Of a stretch of DNA of 64,000 nt, positions 46,146 through 57,740 are shown piece after piece. The translations under genes and the position numbers were made by a program. The notes beneath the pieces were generated by a model. The model had not been told where the DNA came from, made no database searches, and worked only from the letters and a program-made list of their open reading frames with translations. Position 1 is the stretch's first letter. Every line of letters starts with the position of its first letter. The DNA comes from Cheiracanthium punctorium (taxonomy: Eukaryota; Arthropoda; Arachnida; Araneae; Cheiracanthiidae): assembly GCA_038373885.1 (NCBI GenBank), contig JAWZYV010013027.1, positions 310,001-374,000 on the forward strand. The letters are read 5' to 3'.

Positions 46146-47220
46146 TTTTATATTAAATCTTTCTCCATCCTTTTTTGTGAATAATCATATTTTCGTTCAT
46201 TGCAAGTCATTATTCTAGCTTTTGTGTCAACAGTTAAAATTACTACATATTTTTGATAAATAATGATTGTTTCGCATAAATATTTCTTAATCTTTTGGGT
46301 GAGTTTTTATTTTTCAACCAAATTTCGAAAATTTGTTGCATTAAAATATAAAATGTGTTTATAAAACTCATTAAAATGCTGTTTGAAAAAAGTGAATTGG
46401 CAGAAGAGATTTGCTGGCCAGTACTTCACAGAAAATTAAAAAAAAAAGGGGGGGGGTAATTCTAAAACTGGTTATCAAAATTATGTTACTGAACAAGAAG
46501 AATCTACACAGCTTGAAATTGTAGGCAAAATGAACGCACTAAATTGTACAAATGCTGCATATTTAACATATAAGATGAATATGCTGATTTAATTTGCATT
46601 TTATGGGTAACCTGCCACCAGCATTTTGACTCGCAGACTATTTTTTTATTTAAAAAACTGCATTGCAGACTGGTACAAAAATTTCTGCAACTGGGAGAAT
46701 ATCAACCTTTATTGGACACCGCCATTGATGGATGCAGAAAAAAAAATTCTGGGCTGAGTGGCAGAAGTTGCCCTGGTCTTCATTTGATTTTTGCAGTTCA
46801 TTCGGGAATCTAATTTCATTTTCGTAATTTGCAATGTTGGTGATCAACAACACGACCCCTAGATAGCATACAAAATTATTTACAAAATAAGTCGCCCATG
46901 AAAATTTTTGGCATATGTGATGGGTAAAAAAAATTTCTATTCAGATTAAAGGCTATAAGGATAATTAAAAATTTCTCTCTGGGATATAGTGCCTGATCTA
47001 CTTTTCTTCTATTGTTTTTGCAATGGTCTTGAAAATTACAGACTTTCAGGCTATATATTTCAATTAAATTTTGAAAATGAAAGATTTTCTCCAAATAGTT
47101 TTGCAAAAAAGTGGAACCCATTTGTTTCATTTTAGCATTTTGACAAGTTTTTTCGAATTATACAAAAAATGCCACCATATCTTAAACCTGGTTTAAGGAT
47201 GTATAATATAACATGCTTAT
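46146..47220. other. AT-rich sequence, no gene recognised
   Basis: No supported gene. A run of A followed by G lies at 46438-46457. Minus-strand frames near 46650-47130 have no recognisable domain. Confidence 0.4.
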
Positions 47221-47229
47221 TGGGGCAGG

Positions 47230-48110
47230 CAGAAAAAGCACTTTTGCACAGATTTTCGAAATCTTGAGAGCCTAATATTGAAAAGGGTTCCCTTGGGTTG
47301 CTTTAATAACCATGCAAATTTTATTTTGAAATCTCACAATATCTTCCAGTGGTGCCAGCATCTTTTAAAATTTGGAATTTTTGCCTAAATTGGCATCTCT
47401 TGCCGAAATCAAAAGTTTTACAAATTTTTATAATCTATGAGATCCTAGCGAAAAAAAAAGTTGTTTCTTGAGTTGGCTAATAACCGTGAAAATTTTTTTG
47501 AAATTGGTCAATATCTTCAGTTGTTGCCAGCTTCTTTTAAATCCGAAATTTTGGGCCAAAATAGGTTTTTCCCGAAAACACAATTCTTGCAAATTTTCAA
47601 AATCAATATCAGCCAAGTGCAAAAACATTGTTTCTTGGGTTGGTTAATAAGTGGTAACATTTTTTTTGAAGTTGGACAGTATTTTCTGGTAGTGCCAGCA
47701 CCTTTAAAATAGGGTATTTTGACAAAGAAAAAAACATTTTTCCCGAAAATAAAAGTTACTGGATTTTGAAAATCATTAACAGCTGTGAGGTAAAGTTGCT
47801 TTTCATCTTTATAGTGAATCATGTAAAGAACATTTCAGACCTCAGAACATTGCTGATAAGTATTTCAAAAATTGTGGGGTTTTTTTTTTGTGTGTGGGGG
47901 GGGGGTCTATTTGGACCCAAATTTTTAATTTCAAAGATGCCTTGACACCTGGAGATATTGTCAGATTTTAAGCTATTATTAACCTACCCAAGAGACAAAT
48001 TTTCTTCACTCGGCTGATATCAATTTCAAAAATCTGCAAAAATTGCGTTTTCGGCAGGAATTTGGATTTGTCTATTTTGGATCAAATTCCTCATTTTAAA
48101 GATTGGCTCG
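47230..48110. repeat. Diverged array of about 170-bp units, direct and inverted
   Basis: Direct units are marked by TTGGGTTGCTTTAATAAC (about 47295), TTGAGTTGGCTAATAAC (47468) and TTGGGTTGGTTAATAAG (47635). Each is followed by GTGCCAGC.TCTTTTAAAAT-type sequence and CCCGAAAA. At about 47940-48070 a unit is present in reverse orientation (TTATTAACCTACCCAAGAGA and the complement of CAATATCAGCC). The array runs up to the border of the G-rich, C-free region. Confidence 0.75.
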
Positions 48111-48370
48111 TGCCTCAACCGAAAGATTCCTCCGGAGTTTCGCGGAAAAATAGGGGTGTTTCATTATGTGTTGGTGGTGTAGTGCCATCACCCCAGAGAT
48201 TCAGCTTTTTCCGGCGGGGGGGAAAAGCCGCGTATCAGTTTCAAGATAATTTTTTAGTGGTGGCAGGTGTTCAGCAGGAACTATGCGTCGGGTGTAAGAA
48301 TTTAGTCATCGGATTGGGGGGGGGAGGGGGGGGCGATCTCGATGTTGGGTGTCACAAAGATACTCGAGCC

Positions 48371-50365
48371 TTAGAGGGTTGATTGTAGGGGTGGTTGTGG
48401 TGATGTGTAGTGTATGGGAGTTGGGTATGTTTTTTTGGATGTGTGATGGTTAGGGAAGGTTGGATTTGGATGGGTTGATTTTTGTGGATTGTGGTTTGAG
48501 TTTGTTTGATTGGGTTATGGGTTAGGGGGTGTGTATAATGTGGGTTGTGGGGGTGGGGTTTAGGTTATGGGTGAGTTTTGGGATGTTTATGTTTTGTTGG
48601 TGTTAGTAGTTTTAATGGGGGTGTTAAGGGATGTAGATGTTGTATGGGGTGGTGGTTTTTTGATTAAGAGGGTGTGGGAGGTTGTGGAATAGGTAGAGGA
48701 GGGTGGTAGGTGGGAGGTGGGTTTGTGGTGTTTTGTAGTAATGGGAGGGAATGTAGAATAGGGGGGGGTTTTAGAGTGTTTTATATTATAGATGGGGTAG
48801 AGGTGTGGGTATGAGGGTTAGGGGGGGGTGTGTTTGTTTTTTGGAGATAGTGGGTAGTTAAGGGTAATTGGTGAGTTATTGTTATTGTTTATTTGAGATA
48901 GGGTGAGTGAGAAAATTAGGGAATTGTTTTGAAGGGTGGGGTTTTTAGAGTGAGTAGATTAGGGGATGGAGTTGAGGGGGGTGAGAAAATTTTGAGATTT
49001 GAGATGAGGTTAAGGGGGGGGAAATGTTAGAGTGGTAGATTTTGGGATGAGGTTAGAGGAATGGGTTGGGTGGAGGTGGGGGTGGTAGGATTATGAAGGT
49101 TTGAGAGGTGAGATGGATTGGTTTGGTTGTGGGGAGGTTGGTATTTTAAGGAGTTTTTAGTGTTTGTTTGGTTTGAGTTTTGTGATGTGGGGTGGTAGGT
49201 AAAAGAAGTTTTGAAGTTGTATGGGGGGGTGTAGTTTTGGGGGTGAGTGTGTATGGGGTTGGGGGGGTTTGTTGAGGGGTTTTTTGGGTGAAAAGAGATT
49301 TTTTTTTGGAGGTGAAATAGGTTAGTTTTTGGTAGGGTGTATTTGTATTTTGGGGTGGTTGGTTTGATTTATATTGGTGATATGGGTGGGGAGTGTTAGT
49401 GGGGGTTGTTTTGGTATATTGGTTGGTGTGGGTTGTTGGATGGATGGATGGGGATTTTTGGAGGGAGAGGGGTTGAGGGGTGGGATGGGTTTGGTTTTGG
49501 TATGAGGAATTTGAGGGTGTTTGGGAGGAGGGGGGGGAAAGGGATTTTAGTAGAGGAGGGGAGGTTGTGGGGTTTTTAGTTTGGAAGGTATGTTGGTTTT
49601 TTTTGTGGTAAAAAGAAAAAAAAAGGAGAAGGAAGAGGGGGGTGGTGTTGGTGGGGGTAATTATATGGATTGGAGAAGGATGGGGGGTATGGGGGGTGTT
49701 GAGGGAGAGAGTAGATTTATATTGTTATAGGGGGTGTTTGATAAGAGGAAGAATGTTTGGGGGTTGGATAGTTTTAAGGTTTTTGAGTGGGATGGGAAGT
49801 TGGTAGGTTGGGTAGTTGTTGGATGGATAGGTGAAGTTGGGTAGGGTTGGGTGGGTTTTGGTGTGTGTTTAGATTTTTTGGTTTGTGAGGGGTTGTAGTT
49901 GGGGGGTTAAGGGGGGGTGTTGTTGGGTTTTTATGTTGGATGAAAAAGGTTTGTTTTGTTATTTGTTAGTTGTGTTGTAGGGGGTTTGGGTGAGGTATTT
50001 TTGTATAGTTTGGATGTTGAAGTAATTATAGAATAGGTGGGGGTTAATGGGTGGTGGGGTGGAAAGGTAGTATGTGGGTTGGGGTTAGGATGGGGATAAT
50101 GAGGATTAGTGTTGAGGGGGGTGGGGTAGGGTAATGTGGGTATATTTGATGGGGAGTATGTGAGGTTTGATTTTTGTTGGGGGGGGAGTGATGGGGGGGG
50201 TTTTTGGGGGGGGTTTGGTTTTGTTTGGTTGTTGGGTGGGTTTGTTTTTGTATTTTTTTTGGGTGTGGGGGGTGTGTTTTGATTGTTTGTGGGTAATGGG
50301 GTGTATAGTTGGATGTTTTTGGGGGGGGGTGATGGGGATGGTGGGTTAATGATTGTGTTATGATT
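48371..50365. other. 1,995-base tract with no cytosine on the plus strand
   Basis: Reading every line, no C occurs between 48370 and 50366. The sequence is mostly G and T (many GGGG runs, roughly 40-45% G) with fewer A. Borders are abrupt: normal C content returns within a few bases on either side, although both flanks (48180-48360, 50390-50650) also have unusual G runs. Open frames on the minus strand (Pro/Thr/Asn/His-rich) are products of the composition, not genes. No repeat or element identity was recognised. Consistent with a consensus error or with complete C-to-T conversion of one strand; a natural origin is not excluded. Confidence 0.95.
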
Positions 50366-50978
50366 CTTGGGAATTTCAAAAGGAGGAAATCTTTGGGGGG
50401 GGATCATGGGTTGGTTTCGAAGGCGCCCGAAAGTTTTTACAACTTTTAAAAATGGGGGGGGGCGTGGGAGGGAAGGCTTTTGTTGGAAGGGACCGTGAGA
50501 GGGGACATTGGAGTGGGGGATTTCATTAAGGAGAAGGCTGGGTGTAGCTCTTTGACCGATTCAATGTGTGCGGGGTCATGACTTAATTATACGGAAAATT
50601 TCAAATATGGGTTGGGTTTAAAAAGAGGGCGGGGGGGGGATTGGAACACCATGGCATGGGTCCAAGTCAACTTGCGTGGAAAAAATGATGCGGGTAAATG
50701 GGTGAGGGGGAAGTTGTACTGTTGAAAAAAGTCTAGCATTTGTAGTGCAGATAAGTAATTATAACTTTAAGATAGTGATACCACATAAATCTACTGGATT
50801 TTCTTCACGTGATGTTGGCAGGTATGTTATAAATTTTAAAATGTATCCTTTATGAACATATTTTAGTTGAAATATGCTTAGGTTTATACTGAATTATTAT
50901 CAAACATGGTTTTTGTTAGAATCCAGGAATGTCAAATAAAATTCTTGTATATATTAATTTTATTATTATTATTTGTAG
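50366..50978. other. G-run-rich flank grading into AT-rich sequence
   Basis: No gene. G homopolymers near 50395-50470 and 50620-50640 continue the anomaly of the preceding tract; from about 50740 the composition is ordinary. Confidence 0.6.
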
Positions 50979-51180
50979 AAAAAAATGCAAAATATATAAA
51001 AGGTTATTAAAAAAAGGAAGTAATATTAAAAATAGGAATGTGAAATTTCGGGGAAGCAAAAGCTGTGAAATCTGTAGAAACATTGAAATGTTGTTAGCAA
51101 AACTTTCAGAAACTGCAGATGCATTTTTTTCCTCCGCTGACTTCACCACTGAAATTAATGTGGGACAATCTCTAAAATAA
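50979..51180 (+). CDS. Candidate terminal exon, product unknown
   Basis: Follows an acceptor-like TTATTATTATTATTTGTAG ending at 50978. The frame to TAA at 51178-51180 encodes a basic stretch, then FRGSKSCEICRNIEMLLAK and ETADAFFSSADFTTEINVG, a composition more protein-like than its neighbours. No domain is recognised. The first third is lysine-rich and could be non-coding. Confidence 0.3.
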
Positions 51181-51601
51181 ATTCTATGGTTAATGAATTC
51201 TCAAAACTGTTATGCCCATGATACTAATAAAATTAAATATGTTTGCTGTGTCATATACTGTGCTGTAATACTGATAAAGTAATTAGGAAAACAATTTTTA
51301 AAATATAATTTTAATTATGAGCACTCATTCTACATTTTCCTATTTTAAAAGAAAAATAGGACTGCTTTTTGATGTTATTGTTAAAGGATTTTCAAATGTT
51401 CTTGAAAAATTTATGTTGATGGAAACAGCTTAAAAATTTTTGCGATATAAAGCATCCAAAAAAAGCTGGGCCCAGTATGAGCTGAATATTAATACTTATC
51501 ATAGTTGCAGGGTTAGCAGAGGGTGACTAAAATCCATATATAAATTTCTTGTGAGCATTCATAATACTTTATATAATGATTGTTTTTTTGTTTTTTTACA
51601 G

Positions 51602-51680
51602 GATGTTCCTTGGGATAAATCTTGAGAAAGGGACCAAATCAAAGAAATATCTAAATGTAAACACTCACGTTGGCAAATAA
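51602..51680 (+). CDS. Possible short terminal exon after a strong acceptor
   Basis: TGTTTTTTTGTTTTTTTACAG is a near-ideal acceptor ending at 51601. The longest frame after it (MFLGINLEKGTKSKKYLNVN, then HVGK) stops at 51678-51680, overlapping an AATAAA at 51676. Either a last exon or a chance acceptor; it could follow the exon at 50979 only if that one uses an internal donor. Confidence 0.2.
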
Positions 51681-52545
51681 ATCATTTTGTAATTTTTTTT
51701 AAGTAAATATGCATTTTGATGTTGAATATATGTTATAGAAATTAAAATTTTGCATTCAGTATATATTGTATATGTGTTTTTGTTACTGTGTGTGTATGTG
51801 TAAGCACTTGATTAGAAATTAATTCATTGTAAAATTTAAGTTTTTTCTCATTACTGTTATTGTATTCAGTGCAATAAAATAAATAACAATGAAGCAATTT
51901 TAAGAATTGAAAGCAAAAATCCACTTATTTATATACACTATGTTATCGAATGCCTCAGATCAATACTTCATTGAAATAATTTTTTCCCCCTTCATAAATA
52001 GAAAATGTATTTTTAAAAAAATTCGATTATAAAAATCTAAGCTTATTATTGTTTTATTTCTTAGTTTTTACAGTTTTCATCTCAATTTTCAAAATTCCTT
52101 AATTCCCCCCCCCCCTTCTATTGGAATATACTATTAATGTTTTAGCATTGGAGTGTACAACTATTGTGTTGTAGATATCCCTGCATAATAGTCACACCTA
52201 GACTTTCACCATGAAAAATTAGAAAACAGAAGGTGTGACTATTATGCAAGTAAACACGGTACTCCTCTTCAATTAAATAATATGAGGCCATACTTATATC
52301 AGTAATGTGGGTATGTCTTTTCTGATTTTGAAGAAGTGAATAGTTTAGTTTTAGATAAAATTTTGCTTGTTTTATTTGCAAATAATATTTGCATTTATAT
52401 ATTTTAACCTCTGTACTACCATTCGCTTTATTAGAGTTAACATTGTTATAGACTGTCAGTTTAAAAAGTGATTTATGCTGTTGACTTCTTCAAAATGCAT
52501 TGATTAAACAAAATACTCTTTGGACACACACAAAAAAAAGTTAAA
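51681..52545. other. AT-rich sequence with an 18-bp hairpin
   Basis: No gene. The arms at 52182-52199 and 52231-52248 are exact inverted copies of TGCATAATAGTCACACCT, a sequence type found at the ends of some arthropod MITEs. A C run lies at 52106-52115. Confidence 0.5.
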
Positions 52546-52833
52546 AAGTGGAGTCCTGCTTTTCCAAACAGAGTTCAGAAAAAATAAGGATTTTTTAAAC
52601 CTAAAAACGCAGGAGCAATTAAAAAGGCGTTTGTGGGGAAAACCTGTCCTGAAGCCAGATTAAAATGAAAGCTGGTTACTTAAGAGTACAGGCCGGCTCC
52701 ATTTATACAATCCCTGCACTTAATTTATGCCTTAACAAGTCAACTTATTGATATTTATGAAAATGCCTATTCTGAATTCCCGCTAAAATGAAGTGTTTGG
52801 TCTCAATTTGTTCAGAATTGCGGGACTCTACTG
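52546..52833. mobile_element. pogo/Tigger-like MITE
   Basis: The right end is the complement of CAGTAGAGTCCCGCAATTCT, followed by TA. The left end reads AAGTGGAGTCCTGCTTTTCC, which matches with several changes. Non-coding, 288 bp. Confidence 0.6.
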
Positions 52834-53865
52834 TATTGCTATATGCAGGTTTATTGTTATGCACATGGATCATTATACACAGGTTTCACTGCAGTCCATG
52901 CAGCAGTGAAATTATATTAAAAAGAGACTCGGTACCAAAAACCTAGTTACACTAGCCAAAGGATGCACAACCTTTCTTAGAGGATAGTCAGTGCCTGTCA
53001 CAGAAATGTCAAGGGTCTGTATTTGGTAAATAATAATTGTTTACATTTTAAATCTTGAAGAAAAGGTCTGTCAAAGTATTTATCAAGACACTTATTAACG
53101 AGTAAAATTGAGAGGTTATGTATTAACATAAAAAATTCTTTTATTAAAAGACCCAATCTTCAGTGAAATTTATGAAGAATTTCAGCCTTGCCGTGCCACA
53201 ATTAACTATTGAGGGTTACATATTTAAAAAAAAACAAACTTGTAAAGTTTGAAATAATACACACAAACAAACACACACACACAAAAAAAAACAACAATCA
53301 CTTGTATTTGGGTTAATCCTGGTCCAGACCAAAAGGCAGTCCTCAATATAGGTTAGTAAAAAATGTATGTTGCAGGTCATCCAAAAAGTTTGCCTTTCTT
53401 AGTTTGCAGAAACATAATCACATTTTCTGTTTGTGTGTCGGTTGATGTTTTTGGCATGTAATAAGGGTGAACCTTTTGTACGACCTGAAACATATGTTCT
53501 GTACTATTTTGTATTGAGGGCTTTTCGTATGTCAACGCCTTTGTTGACATATGAAAAATTTGACCTCGAACAGATTATGCCCCAGTATGAACTGATCATC
53601 ATAATAGCAATTTTACGAATAGACAGTCGATTTAACATTGAATAATAATTAAAGAATAAGGTCTAAATACTTAATAATAAAAAAACTACCTTAAACACCT
53701 ATAAGATTAAAATATTGTGCAGAAGTGCTTTTCAATCATATGTGATCATAGTTGTCTCCTGCCCATATAACTTAGAAGGTAGTTTTTATCATTAAATGAT
53801 ATAACATTTTCTTGGCTGTAGCTGGAGTGTTTTTTATAATAAATGCCCAACAGCCTAGACTGAAA
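52834..53865. other. AT-rich sequence, no gene recognised
   Basis: A CA-rich run lies at 53258-53300. The 70-codon frame at 53433 opens at a non-ATG codon and has no recognisable domain. Confidence 0.4.
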
Positions 53866-54215
53866 CCTTCATAAATTTACGGTAAATCGTCAACAACGTA
53901 TAGTGTAAGGCATTCATAAAATTACGGTCAGTACTCGACAAACTAGTGTGAGACATTCATAAAATTACGGTCAATACTCGACAACCTATGTCGTAATCCA
54001 TTATCAAATTACGATCAAATCTCGACAAACTATAGTGTGAGACATTCATAAAATTACGGTCAATACTCGACAACCTATATAGTAATCCATTGTCAAATTA
54101 CGGTCAATACTCGACAACCTATGTTGTAATGCATTATCAAATTACGGTCAAATCTCGATAACCTATGAATGTCTGACACAATCAAATTACGGTCAACACT
54201 CGATAACTTATGGGT
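53866..54215. repeat. Minisatellite, about eight units of 44 bp
   Basis: Units carry AAATTACGGTCAATACTCGA and CAACCTATGT; starts are near 53878, 53920, 53965, 54009, 54055, 54098, 54143 and 54188. Units alternate between two subtypes (TAATCCATTATC and GTGAGACATTCAT linkers). Confidence 0.9.
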
Positions 54216-54927
54216 ACTGTGGTTTTGCGGGCGCACGTAGTTTGACGAGATTCTCTTGGAATTTTTTGCTGCCGAGAATTGCCCGTAATCTAAAAGTATT
54301 TTTTTTCACAGTGCGTGCACTTGAAAAACATGAAATACCACGGAAGTTATTCCAGTTTTAAGCCAAATCTATCTATCTATCTATAATAATAAAAATTAAT
54401 GCTCTCCAGACAAATGTACGACACGCAGTGCTTTGAAAATTTGAATATTTAAGCACATGACTATAGGTCTGCGCCGCCGCGCTACGCCGCCGCCGCCGAG
54501 GTCTAGGCCGGCGCGCCGACAAAGAACGCCGATTGCCTGCCGCAGCGTACAATCGGCTTCAAAACTTTTTAAAAAATTGTGCCTAAACTTTCAACTGCTT
54601 ATTTTTTTCTGGATACTTCTTACCCTTTTATTGGCCAGTGTTCCCAATTGAGAACATGAAATTAAAAAATTTTTGAAAAATTAAATGTTATGAATATTGA
54701 CTAGAAAAAAATATCAGATAAAATTAAAAGTTGACTTGATTGTTGAAACGCAAGTTGCATTTCTATCCTTGTGGGAAACTGGAAAAAAAATCATAAAAAT
54801 AGCCATTTTCATAAATTTTTACAGAGCTATCTTGACCTCCTCCCCCCTTCAAGCTTAATTCATATCTTTATTTAAATTTAAAAATAAATCTTTCATTAAT
54901 TCTTAATATTTCACTTATTATTTAAGC

Positions 54928-55457
54928 CATTGGTCCACAACCCCCGGGCCACGGACCGGTCCCGGTCCTCAGATCAAATAGTACCGGGCCGCCAAGGAAC
55001 ATTAAATTCTTTGGATTTTATTTACTTTGGTGTATTTCTCTCGGGTTTTTGCGACTTTGTCGTGTTTGTGTTTATTTATACCTTTGCAACAGAAGAAATA
55101 TTGTAATTCTTTTAACATTTCTCTTTTCTTTTTGCTGTTTATTAAAGATTTCAAGAACATGAATTAAAATTGCAGTCATAAAATAGAGAATAAATGTTCT
55201 TACCTTAAAACTATTCCAGACAACAACTCTGCCGGTTGAAATGCTACATCACTTTATATTCATTTTTTTTTTTTGTGTGTGTGTGTAACTGTATTTTATT
55301 TTGGAGGCATGTTTAAATACAATTAAATTAAAGTTATTAAATCAAACCAGTCTAAATTAGAAACATTGAACGCCCTCGCCCTCCCACCCTCAGCGGGCCG
55401 CTGTAAAATTATCAAACGTTGACCGGTTCGTGGCGATAAAAAGGTTGGAGTGCACAG
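54928..55457. mobile_element. hAT-type MITE, target duplication ATTTAAGC
   Basis: Exact 8-bp repeats at 54920-54927 and 55458-55465. The left tip is CATTGGTCCACAACC; the right tip is the complement of CTGTGCACTCCAACC. Both are followed inward by CCACG(G/A)ACCGGTC. 530 bp, no gene. Confidence 0.9.
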
Positions 55458-55481
55458 ATTTAAGCTACCCATCACTATATC

Positions 55482-57166
55482 ATAGCTGCCAACCGTTCGT
55501 TCGATTTTATCGAATCATTTTCCACCGCTATTTATGAACAATTTTATTTTAAATTAAAAATATGGACTTGATTTAAGATGCAACTGCCACCGAAAAAGTA
55601 GTGGTGGGCAAGGGCTGAAAGGGAGATGTGAAGTGAATGACTTGACATTGCGAATCGATTTATAAAGTAATATATTTTAAAACAAGAACTCTTAACAAAT
55701 ACTGGTGTTGGAATGTAAAATTGACAAAAATTTTGTATAGTAACACACGCATATAATAGCACATTTAAAATGAAAAACCAAATCTACTAAATTTAGAACT
55801 CATGATAAAGGCACATGAAAAACTTAACATGATGATTTCTTTTTAAATAAAATATATTGGAACTGTTAATGTCCATATTTTTATGGTAAGAGTATAAAAT
55901 AATCAGCTGTTAATTTATAATGAGTTTTAGCTAAATTTAGTAGCTTTGTTTTCTTGTTTAAAATTTATAAAGACTTAAAATTAAAGTTCTGCAACTAAAT
56001 CTTTTGACCTTTTTAAGTGGAGAAATTATTTTATGTATATATATTTCATTTTTAAAAGAAAGGTGGAGAGGGCTTGAATTGAAAACAAACTATTTTTAAA
56101 ATAGAGTGATTAGTTGTTTTAGATTTTTTTAAAACGATCTAGAGAAGGAAAACATATGAAACATCCATAAATGGTATTTATCCACAGTGTGTTATAATAC
56201 AATTTTTATCAATTTTACATTCTAAAACTAGTATTTCTTAAGAGTTTTTGTTATTAAATATATTAATTTAAATTATCCACATATCCGGAAAGGTAGGCAA
56301 CGTAAGTGGCACCACCTATCGTTTAACCTCTCATTGCATTATTCCATAGATGACAGGCAAGAAGGCGATGATAACCAACACCGCCTGGATACAGAAAGCC
56401 TGAAAACTGAAATTTTGACGTCATCACTAGGCCTTCAAGTAATGACGTCATCACAGTTTTACTTTCACAAAGTAAAACTATCTAAAATTTCTGTTGAATG
56501 CTACAAATATTAGAAAATATCTTAAATAAAAAATTAAACTTAAAATACCTTTCTCATACAAAATTATTCATTCCGATCTATTTCTTTATCATATTATCTA
56601 ATTAGTCATGATTAAAAACTGTCATTTGTCATAAAATTATATTTTTTGTCTCAAATTATTAAATTTGTGTTTTTTTTTTTTTGAGTAAATTCACCAGAAA
56701 CTTTCTATAGTTTTATTTTGTGAAAATAAAACATTTAAATGTAGGCCGAATGATAACGTCAAGGCTTGGTGACATAAGAGTTGTTAGGCTTTCTTTATCT
56801 AGGAGGTGTTGTGGTAACACAAAAAATTCAGATGCCCCTAGGACAGCCAAGAAAAAAGCATTCCCATTTTTATTCCTTAGCTTGAAAATGCAGTTTCCTA
56901 TTCCTATTTTAATTTTGAACTTATTTTTATTTTCCTTTCCGAATAGTAATGGTAATTTTATGAATAAACGTTTGTCAACTCATTTTCATTGTAACGGTCG
57001 CATGTTCTTAAAAAAATTGTGTAGCGAAGATTTTATAGGCAAGAAACTTCATTTGCAGGCAAACAAAATAATTTCAGTGATTGCCCAATGGACAACCAAA
57101 AAAATCACAGGAGTCTATCCCTGGTGGTGAGAAATGTTCCGATAAAAACGGAACGTTTGGCAGCTA
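55482..57166. mobile_element. Large inverted-repeat element, no recognisable transposase
   Basis: Ends AGCTGCCAACCGTTCGTTCG and the complement of AGCTGCCAAACGTTCCGTTT, continuing inward for about 45 bp. No target duplication was identified. Its 1.7-kb interior has a 136-codon plus frame (56720-57130, Phe/Leu/Lys-rich, non-ATG start) without a recognisable domain, and two TGACGTCA palindromes at 56416 and 56443. It may be a decayed autonomous element or a large non-autonomous one. Confidence 0.65.
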
Positions 57167-57534
57167 TGCTAATTCCGTTTTTGAAACCTATGTAAAAGTT
57201 TGTCTCCCCATTAATATCCTCTAATTAACGCACTAGAAGGCAAAATATGCAGAAAACGAATTCAAAATATGGCTGGATCTGAATTCGGTCTGTAAAAGGT
57301 TAACACTAGTAAGTAGTACACTCATAACACTAGATACCATTTAAATTTTTTGAATCAATGGCGTAATTTGATTGCTTAAAAACAGCTTAAAAGCAAATGT
57401 ATCAATTGTACACTAACAGCTAAATGTATCGTGAATGTGCTATAAGAGCAATATAAGCCTATGCGAGTTTGATAAAATCTATTGTTTCTTTTGCAGTAGA
57501 AATGTTTTAAAAGTGCACCGAAACGGCAGGCTCA

Positions 57535-57740
57535 TACTCTGGAGCCCAACCACTGGCCGAGCGCATAGTGCTCTGAAATGTGAGACGGAAGGAGCCTGGT
57601 TCAAACCCAGGTCGCATCCGCCGACCTAACCGTTCGGAGTTTTCCGTCGTTTCCTTCGAAATGCTTGTTAGGACCCCTTAGAAAGACCTCCCACGGAGAA
57701 CACTCCACACCTCGTTCTATAGCGCACATGTAGCTAATTG
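57535..57740 (+). repeat. tRNA-derived SINE
   Basis: A box TGGCCGAGCGCATAGTG at 57554-57570 and B box GGTTCAAACCCAGG at 57598-57611. The body CTAACCGTTCGGAGTTTT and TTAGGACCCCTTAGAAAG parallels the 30955 SINE at lower identity. Confidence 0.8.

Larger units (their letters stand above)
54624..57299. mobile_element. TTAA-type element, copy B, split by two later insertions
   Basis: The left 54624-54927 matches 30604-30910, and the right end (complement of CCTTTTACAGACCGAATTC, TTAA at 57300-57303) matches the right tip of copy A. The left target reads TTAC, so it has mutated or the border is off by a base. Interrupted by the elements at 54928-55457 and 55482-57166. Confidence 0.75.

Noticed and set aside
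48371..50365. Telomere-like TTAGGG/GGGTTA strings
   Set aside because: Scattered and not in tandem; expected in any G/T-rich sequence. Arthropod telomeres are usually TTAGG arrays.
49931..50407. 158-codon minus-strand open frame rich in Pro, Thr, Asn and His
   Set aside because: A strand without G on the minus side rarely forms TGA or TAG stops and encodes such residues automatically; it is a composition artefact of the C-free tract.
53866..54215. Possible CRISPR array
   Set aside because: Contiguous 44-bp minisatellite units, no spacer/repeat alternation, no cas genes, eukaryotic context.
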